From assembly GCF_040560245.1 (NCBI RefSeq), contig NZ_JAKMWP010000012.1: 64,000 bases of DNA, one strand, 5' to 3'. The notes under the pieces are model-generated. The model ran no database searches and was not told where the DNA came from. It worked only from the letters and a program-made list of their open reading frames with translations. Source of the stretch: Morganella sibonii. Its GTDB lineage: Bacteria > Pseudomonadota > Gammaproteobacteria > Enterobacterales > Enterobacteriaceae. The translations under genes were made by a program, and so were the position numbers. Below are positions 58,552 to 64,000 of this stretch, in pieces; position 1 is the stretch's first letter; the number at the start of each line of letters is the position of its first letter.

Positions 58552-61500
58552 TCACAACCCGCCTGATTTCCGCATCGGGTTACGGCCCGACAGATTTTTG
58601 GTGCCGCTGCGCAGGATGTTACCCACCATATCCACCCGCGCCTCAAACGGCGGGAACGGCAGGATGATGTTGTTTTCCGCGAAGCTGCGCAGGATATTCT
58701 GATGAATTTCATGACGCGCCGGCAGGCGGTGTCCCATTTCAGCTGCATAAGCACGCAGTTCGAAGATTTGAATACCCTGTTGTAAATCAACCAGGTAGGC
58801 TTCCGGATTTGGCGTATCCAAAATCATTGCCGAATCCTGTGCCGCCATCAGCAGCAGAATAGTGACCTGTTCCGGATTGGCTTCCGCCGGTACCGGGATC
58901 GTCAGGACGATACGGGTGACGGTATCCGAGAGCGACCAGTTAATAAACTGTTCGGTAATAAAGGCTTTGTTCGGGACGATAATCTCTTTGCGGTCCCAGT
59001 CTGTCAGCGTGGTGGCACGGGTGTTGATACGTGTGATGCTGCCGGTCAGGTCACGGATAGTCACGGTATCGCCGATGCGGATTGGTTTTTCAAACAGGAT
59101 CATCAGACCGGAAACGATGTTGGCGAAAATTTCCTGTAAACCAAAGCCCAGCCCGACACCCATCGCTGTCACAAACCACTGCATTTTCGACCATTCAATA
59201 CCGATCAGCGAGAACCCGACAATCCCCCCGACCAGCGTTATCGCGTACTTGGTCAGGGTGGTGATGGCGTAACCGGTACCCGGTGTCAGATCCAGGTGCT
59301 GTAACAGCGCCAGTTCCAGCAATGCAGGGAGGTTTCGTACCAGTTGCGTGGTGATGATAATCACCAGAATGGCGACAAAGACAGAGCCGAGTGTGATGGG
59401 CTGGAGGGTATCCACGCCGTTAATACTGCTGCTGACATCCCACAGCCGGATATTTTCCAGGAAGGAGAACGCGGTATGCAGTTCTGACCAGAGCAGAATA
59501 CAGGATACCAGAGCAATCATGGTCAGGATGGAGCGGACCAGCCCGACAGACTGCGCACTGATAGTGTCGAGGTCAATGACCTGCTCTTCAATATCAATCA
59601 CGCCTTCAGCACTGTTGGCATTGCTGTTCACACTGCTGTCGTCATCACTTTTTGCCCGCTGTGCCAGGATTTCAGCACGGCGCTGTTTGGCGCGTTCAAA
59701 GGCAATCCGGCGGCGCTGGATCAGCATCCAGCGGGTGATGATGTTATAAACCACCAGCAGCATAAACCAGATAGCGACCGATGTTTCCAGACGGCCCAGC
59801 AGCGCCTGTGAGGTCGCCAGATAGCCGAGCAGAGCCGAAATGGCCGCCACAACCGGTGCCAGCAGAAGCAGCCACCACATACCTTTGCTGACCGCATTGT
59901 CACCGCTGCCGTGACGGTCAAGATAGAGCGGAACCCCCGCACGGCGCAGGCTGCTGGTAATAATAAACAGTGCGGCACACAGCAGAAGGAAACAAAGGCG
60001 GCCGAGTGTCGGGGCAAATTCCCGGTCATTGAAGTATTCGAAGGTGGTCATTGCCATCATCAGCGGCACAATGACAAAAATAGAAAGCTGATAGAAGCGC
60101 ATCGCCCGTTTGACACGGGCTTCCGGCCAGCGGAACTGTGCGGTAAACAGGCCGTTCGGACGGGCAAAGGTTGCACAGAACATAAACAGCCACAGAACCG
60201 GCGTGGTGGCGCTGACGCCGTCGCCGATTGCTTTTGCCATCGGATACTGCCAGGCATTCTGTAATCCGTAGCCGATAGCCGACCACAGCACCGGCAGCGG
60301 CAGAGAGACAAGCACAGACCAGAACAGGGTACGCAGCGTGATAGAGAAGCGATCCAGTGTTACTTTACCGATACGCTGGCTGGTTCTGTCCAGAAATGCC
60401 TGATAATGGCGGCGGTAGTTCAGGCCGAAAATGGCCAGCAGCAGGGTACCGATAATATAGAGCGAAATCTCTTTGTTCTGCCATGAGAACATTGTTTTGA
60501 ACGCACCGCCGAGCTGCGCCAGGGTATCCAGAGACAGCAGTTTGGTCAGGCTGGTCAGTACTTCAATCGGGTAATTAAGAGAAACCGGGGTGGCATCCGC
60601 CACCCAGAACAGATAACGGTGTGTATCATCGCGGACTTCAGCCAGCACATCACTGAGCTGACTGGTGGTTACTTTGAGCTTGGTCAGCTCCAGAATTTCG
60701 GTGTCGTAACCGGAGAGCAGGGAACCGAGCAGTTCTTTGCGGTTGTCAACCAGCTGCTGATACAGCAAGGCCTGATCAGCGGGGAGCGAGGTTGTCTGTG
60801 AAGTATCCGGTTCATTATTATCACCGGACAGGGCATCAAGCATATTTTCATATTTCAGACGCTCAACGCGCAGATCGGTGATTTCTTTATCCAGCTGCTG
60901 GGGTTTCGGCATATCCGGCAGACGGCTGAGCTGCGCCCGCAGGGCTTCCCCCAGCGCCGTTGAGCCGTTCAGCCACTGCGCCTGTTCCTGAATGGTACCG
61001 AGAACCTGGCGTGCTTTCTGGATATCCGTTGCCGCCTGGCGCTGCATTTCCCCGATATCACTCATGTGCACGGCCTGATCATTCAGTACCTGTGACAACT
61101 CGCGGTTGATATCAACCTGTTCTTTCAGGAACGGCGGTAAATCACCGGCCTGTTCAGCCAGCAGTTCGGTACGTTCCAGAGCCAGCTCGGCTTTCTGCTG
61201 GCGTTTACCGTTCAGTACACTGCGCAGTTGCTGAAGCTCGAGATCCAGCCGCTGATAGCGTTTACGCAGCAGTTCGAGGCGGATGCGGGTCAGTTCCTGG
61301 CGGTTATTGGCAGAAAGCTGTGCCAGCTCCAGCTCATTGACTGTCGCTTTGCGTGCCTGCACTTCTGCTGCGGCCAGTGTGGACTGAGCCTCGGCAAGCG
61401 GTGTCAGCGGGGTTGTCAGTCCCTGCTGGCGGGATGTCGCTTCATTGAGCAGACGGCGGGCTTCGGACTGCTGCTGAGGCAGAAGTGTCAGAGAATCGCT

Positions 61501-61914
61501 GATTTCCCGGTTTTTATCCTGTTCCTGCTGTAACTGCCGTCCCTGCTCCAGTAACTGTCCGCTGAGCTGGATAGTCTGCTGTTCGAGATCGCTGATAGGG
61601 CGGGTGGTCAGAATTTTGGCCGGAGAATCACTCTCTTCCAGCAGTTGCTGGCGCAGTTCCCTGACCAGCTTCGGGAAGTTATCAATGGTGTCCTGATAGC
61701 TCTGTGCCCGCTCATCCGCGGCTTTGCTGTCTGCAAGCCAGTTCAGGGTCGCCTGTAACGCCTGAGCCATCTCAATATCTTTCGGATCTTTGCTGCTCTC
61801 AATCCGCTTGAGTTCCTGGCGGATCTGCGGCTCGTTTATATCCGATGCCGCATATACCGCTGTCAGCGGGGAGAAAAGAAAAACCGCCAGTAAAAATGAG
61901 ATAATCAGGCGCAC
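58552..61914 (-). CDS. mscM: Mechanosensitive channel MscM (YjeP)
   Basis: A 1120-residue large MscS-family channel (E. coli MscM/YjeP 1107). Signal peptide 1-22 (ending VYAA), a long periplasmic Gln-rich coiled-coil domain to about residue 480, a multi-helix membrane part, then the MscS pore and beta domain (TAMGVGLGFGLQEIFANIVSG, FEKPIRIGDTV, DWDRKEIIVPNKAFI). Protects against mild hypo-osmotic shock. Lies 12 bases after psd, as in E. coli. Confidence 0.95.
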   Translation of the reverse strand: MRLIISFLLAVFLFSPLTAVYAASDINEPQIRQELKRIESSKDPKDIEMAQALQATLNWLADSKAADERAQSYQDTIDNFPKLVRELRQQLLEESDSPAKILTTRPISDLEQQTIQLSGQLLEQGRQLQQEQDKNREISDSLTLLPQQQSEARRLLNEATSRQQGLTTPLTPLAEAQSTLAAAEVQARKATVNELELAQLSANNRQELTRIRLELLRKRYQRLDLELQQLRSVLNGKRQQKAELALERTELLAEQAGDLPPFLKEQVDINRELSQVLNDQAVHMSDIGEMQRQAATDIQKARQVLGTIQEQAQWLNGSTALGEALRAQLSRLPDMPKPQQLDKEITDLRVERLKYENMLDALSGDNNEPDTSQTTSLPADQALLYQQLVDNRKELLGSLLSGYDTEILELTKLKVTTSQLSDVLAEVRDDTHRYLFWVADATPVSLNYPIEVLTSLTKLLSLDTLAQLGGAFKTMFSWQNKEISLYIIGTLLLAIFGLNYRRHYQAFLDRTSQRIGKVTLDRFSITLRTLFWSVLVSLPLPVLWSAIGYGLQNAWQYPMAKAIGDGVSATTPVLWLFMFCATFARPNGLFTAQFRWPEARVKRAMRFYQLSIFVIVPLMMAMTTFEYFNDREFAPTLGRLCFLLLCAALFIITSSLRRAGVPLYLDRHGSGDNAVSKGMWWLLLLAPVVAAISALLGYLATSQALLGRLETSVAIWFMLLVVYNIITRWMLIQRRRIAFERAKQRRAEILAQRAKSDDDSSVNSNANSAEGVIDIEEQVIDLDTISAQSVGLVRSILTMIALVSCILLWSELHTAFSFLENIRLWDVSSSINGVDTLQPITLGSVFVAILVIIITTQLVRNLPALLELALLQHLDLTPGTGYAITTLTKYAITLVGGIVGFSLIGIEWSKMQWFVTAMGVGLGFGLQEIFANIVSGLMILFEKPIRIGDTVTIRDLTGSITRINTRATTLTDWDRKEIIVPNKAFITEQFINWSLSDTVTRIVLTIPVPAEANPEQVTILLLMAAQDSAMILDTPNPEAYLVDLQQGIQIFELRAYAAEMGHRLPARHEIHQNILRSFAENNIILPFPPFEARVDMVGNILRSGTKNLSGRNPMRKSGGL

Positions 61915-61926
61915 AGGGAAGAGTCC

Positions 61927-62862
61927 TCAGTTAGTGGCAGCGGCGTCAGGTTGCGGCGGGCAGTCAGAGCTGTCTTCTGCGTGAGCGTCATCATCCGTTG
62001 TGATACAGGTAGCCAGCAGTTCCCCCATACGGGTGGAAACACCATTTGCCAGTGCACTGTTCAGTGCAACAGTATCCGCCGGGAACAGGTTGATAACGGT
62101 GGAACCGAGTTTAAAGCGGCCCATCTCTTCGCCTTTCTTCAGGTTTACCGCACAGACACTGTCATGGGCCGGGTAGGTCCAGCGGCGGACAATGCCTTCA
62201 CGCGGCGGCGTGACCATACCGCACCAGACGGTTTCCATACTGCCGACAATAGTGGCACCCACCAGAATCTGCACCATCGGGCCGAAAGCGGTATCAAACA
62301 CACAAATCAGGCGCTCGTTACGGGCAAACAGGTTCGGTACATTGGCGGCAGTCAGCGGATTGACGGAGAACAGATCGCCCGGAACATAGATCATTTCGCG
62401 CAGATGGCCGTCACACGGCATATGCACGCGGTGGTAATCACGCGGAGATAAGTAAGTGGTCACAAACTGCCCGTTGCGGAACTGATCTGCCAGTTGCCAG
62501 TTTCCGGCGAGGAGGGCTTCCAGGGTGTAATTATGCCCTTTGGCCTGTAAAATCTGATCGTCACGGATAAGCCCCAGCTGACTGATAGTACCGTCAGCCG
62601 GCAGCGCCAGAGTTTCACTGCCCTGTACGATCGGACGGACTTCCTCTTTCAGTGCGCGGATAAAGAATTCATTGAAGGTACTGTAAGCGATAAATTCGCT
62701 TTCTTTCGCTTCCTGCATATCCACTTTATAGGCTTTGGCGAATGCTTTGATCGCCAGCTGTGTCAGCCAGCCAAGTTTTTTGTTGGCAAAGCGGCCCGCC
62801 AGCTGAGTAAGACACTGTTTAGGCAGCAAATATTGTAATTTTATTTTAAGAGTATCCAGCAC
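61927..62862 (-). CDS. psd: Phosphatidylserine decarboxylase proenzyme
   Basis: A 311-residue Psd (E. coli 322), making phosphatidylethanolamine at the inner membrane. Autocleavage in LGST (252-255) between Gly253 and Ser254 yields the pyruvoyl group; HRVHMPC carries conserved His residues. GTG start with GAGG upstream. The C-terminal tail after the alpha chain core is variable. Operon psd-mscM, downstream of rsgA. Confidence 0.96.
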   Translation of the reverse strand: MLDTLKIKLQYLLPKQCLTQLAGRFANKKLGWLTQLAIKAFAKAYKVDMQEAKESEFIAYSTFNEFFIRALKEEVRPIVQGSETLALPADGTISQLGLIRDDQILQAKGHNYTLEALLAGNWQLADQFRNGQFVTTYLSPRDYHRVHMPCDGHLREMIYVPGDLFSVNPLTAANVPNLFARNERLICVFDTAFGPMVQILVGATIVGSMETVWCGMVTPPREGIVRRWTYPAHDSVCAVNLKKGEEMGRFKLGSTVINLFPADTVALNSALANGVSTRMGELLATCITTDDDAHAEDSSDCPPQPDAAATN

Positions 62863-62951
62863 ATCGACCTCTGGTATTGTTTGTTATCTGCCGGTTTTTC
62901 CGGCGAATTCTGAACAAAAGGGGGCTATTGTACCTGTGCTTATTGCGCTTG

Positions 62952-64000
62952 TCAGTCTTCACCGGCCGTAAAATTACGGCGTGGTTTGACTTGCGCCATA
63001 CTTTCCAGAATGCGGTGATAATTTTCAAAGCGTTCCGCGCTTATTTTGCCGTTTTCGACAGCATCGCGCAGTGCACAGCCCGGGTCGTCCCCGTGTTTGC
63101 AGTCGCGGAATTTACAGCCGCCGAGATAATCGCGGAACTCTGTAAATCCCTGAGTAACCTGCTCCGGTGTCAGGTGCCACAAACCGAATTCACGCACCCC
63201 CGGTGAGTCGATCACATCGCCGCCGTGCGGGAAATGATACAGCCGTGAGGCGGTGGTGGTGTGCTGACCCAGCCCGGAAACATCAGAAACATTATTAACC
63301 AGAATATCTGCGGTTTCCGGCAGCAATGTATTGAGCAGGCTTGATTTTCCGACACCGGATTGTCCGGCGAAGATGGAAATCCGCCCGGCCAGTGCCGCAG
63401 TCAGCGCATCAATCCCCTCGCCGGTGTGGCCGGACACTTCCAGCACACGGTATCCGATATTACGATAGATATTCATTAAATCATTGACCAGGGCGCGGCT
63501 TTCATCATTCAGCAGGTCAATTTTGTTGAGGACAATCAGCGGCTCCACACCCAGTGTTTCGCAGGCGACCAGGTAGCGATCAATAATATTGAGCGATAAC
63601 TCCGGTAAAATGGCGGAAACAATCACGATCTGGTTGATATTGGCAGCGATCGGTTTTAAACCGTCATAAAAATCAGGGCGGGTCAGTACGGATTCTCGCT
63701 CATGTACCGCCTCGACAATCCCGTTAACACGGCCTTCCTCGTTATTCTGCAATGCCGCACGCCAGACCACGCGATCACCGGTGACCAGTGATTTGATAGT
63801 GCGGCGCAGGTTACAGCGCTGTACAGAGCCGTCTGCCGCCTCAATATCCGCATGCTGCCCGAAGCGGCTGATTACCTGTCCTTCCTGAGCCTCACCGAAC
63901 AGGCTGTCTTCAGGCTCCGGCCGGTTCTCTCTGCGCAGTTTGCGCTGCTGGTTTGCCTGAACACGCCGTACCTGACCTTTGGAAAGTTTTTGTTTAGCCA
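62952..64000 (-). CDS. rsgA: Small ribosomal subunit GTPase RsgA (start at window edge)
   Basis: A circularly permuted GTPase of 30S maturation (E. coli RsgA 350). The visible frame codes 348 residues from AKQKLSKGQVRRVQANQ to the C-terminus; the last two bases of the window (TG on the minus strand) complete an ATG whose A lies one base outside, giving 349 residues. OB-fold N-terminus, G4 NKID, G1 AGQSGVGKSSL, G3 DSPGVREFG, and the zinc motif C-x4-C-x-H-x5-C in CKFRDCKHGDDPGC. GTG 63770 was rejected as a start because the family N-terminus continues upstream. Confidence 0.96.
   Translation of the reverse strand, partial: AKQKLSKGQVRRVQANQQRKLRRENRPEPEDSLFGEAQEGQVISRFGQHADIEAADGSVQRCNLRRTIKSLVTGDRVVWRAALQNNEEGRVNGIVEAVHERESVLTRPDFYDGLKPIAANINQIVIVSAILPELSLNIIDRYLVACETLGVEPLIVLNKIDLLNDESRALVNDLMNIYRNIGYRVLEVSGHTGEGIDALTAALAGRISIFAGQSGVGKSSLLNTLLPETADILVNNVSDVSGLGQHTTTASRLYHFPHGGDVIDSPGVREFGLWHLTPEQVTQGFTEFRDYLGGCKFRDCKHGDDPGCALRDAVENGKISAERFENYHRILESMAQVKPRRNFTAGED

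Overview
The window is chromosomal DNA of a gammaproteobacterium in the order Enterobacterales. Gene content, gene order and protein sequences match the Escherichia coli 84-86 min region (rrnC end to ilv, rho, wec, hem, cya, uvrD, recQ) at family level. Base composition of the core genes is balanced (roughly half G+C by eye), and several genes usual in E. coli are missing. From memory a Morganella-like member of the Morganellaceae fits best; this is an inference, because no marker in the window fixes the genus.

Layout. 1-550: the 3' end of a 23S rRNA gene, a 5S rRNA gene, tRNA-Asp, tRNA-Trp and a terminator, i.e. the tail of an rRNA operon. 665-3517: hdfR, maoP, yifB. 4006-13230: the isoleucine-valine block ilvL-ilvG-ilvM-ilvE-ilvD-ilvA with its attenuator, then ilvY and ilvC divergent around an operator and an ERIC repeat. 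13390-14974: an AT-rich accessory patch with an orphan Hcp (type VI secretion tube) gene facing a two-gene operon that looks like an effector and its immunity protein; it sits where E. coli has ppiC. 15188-22325: rep, gppA-rhlB, trxA, rho. 22511-35426: the complete twelve-gene enterobacterial common antigen (ECA) operon wecA to wecG. 35573-36013: tRNAs Arg, His, Leu, Pro. 36261-36707: the small RNA gene glmZ behind what looks like a sigma-54/GlrR/IHF control region.

36824-41084 holds the haem operon hemCDXY on the minus strand, divergent from cyaA, which has a CRP site. Then follow cyaY, lptM-dapF-yigA-xerC-yigB, uvrD (LexA box and attenuator), corA, a DedA-like gene, rarD, recQ-pldB-yigL. 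57127-58459 is a second strongly AT-rich accessory patch: an EEP-fold nuclease or phosphatase gene overlapping a small gene of unknown family, preceded by a nested inverted repeat. The window closes with mscM, psd and rsgA, which in E. coli lie elsewhere on the chromosome, so a rearrangement joint lies between yigL and mscM. The start codon of rsgA is cut by the window edge by a single base.

Functionally, most of the window is housekeeping: branched-chain amino acid synthesis, ECA assembly (sugar-nucleotide synthesis, lipid-linked trisaccharide, flippase, polymerase, chain-length control), tetrapyrrole synthesis, DNA repair and replication helicases (Rep, UvrD, RecQ), transcription termination (Rho) and phospholipid synthesis. 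The parts most likely to hold undescribed biology are the two AT-rich patches (13390-14974 and 57127-58540). Neither can be assigned a proven system from sequence alone. No CRISPR array, insertion-sequence transposase or prophage was seen.
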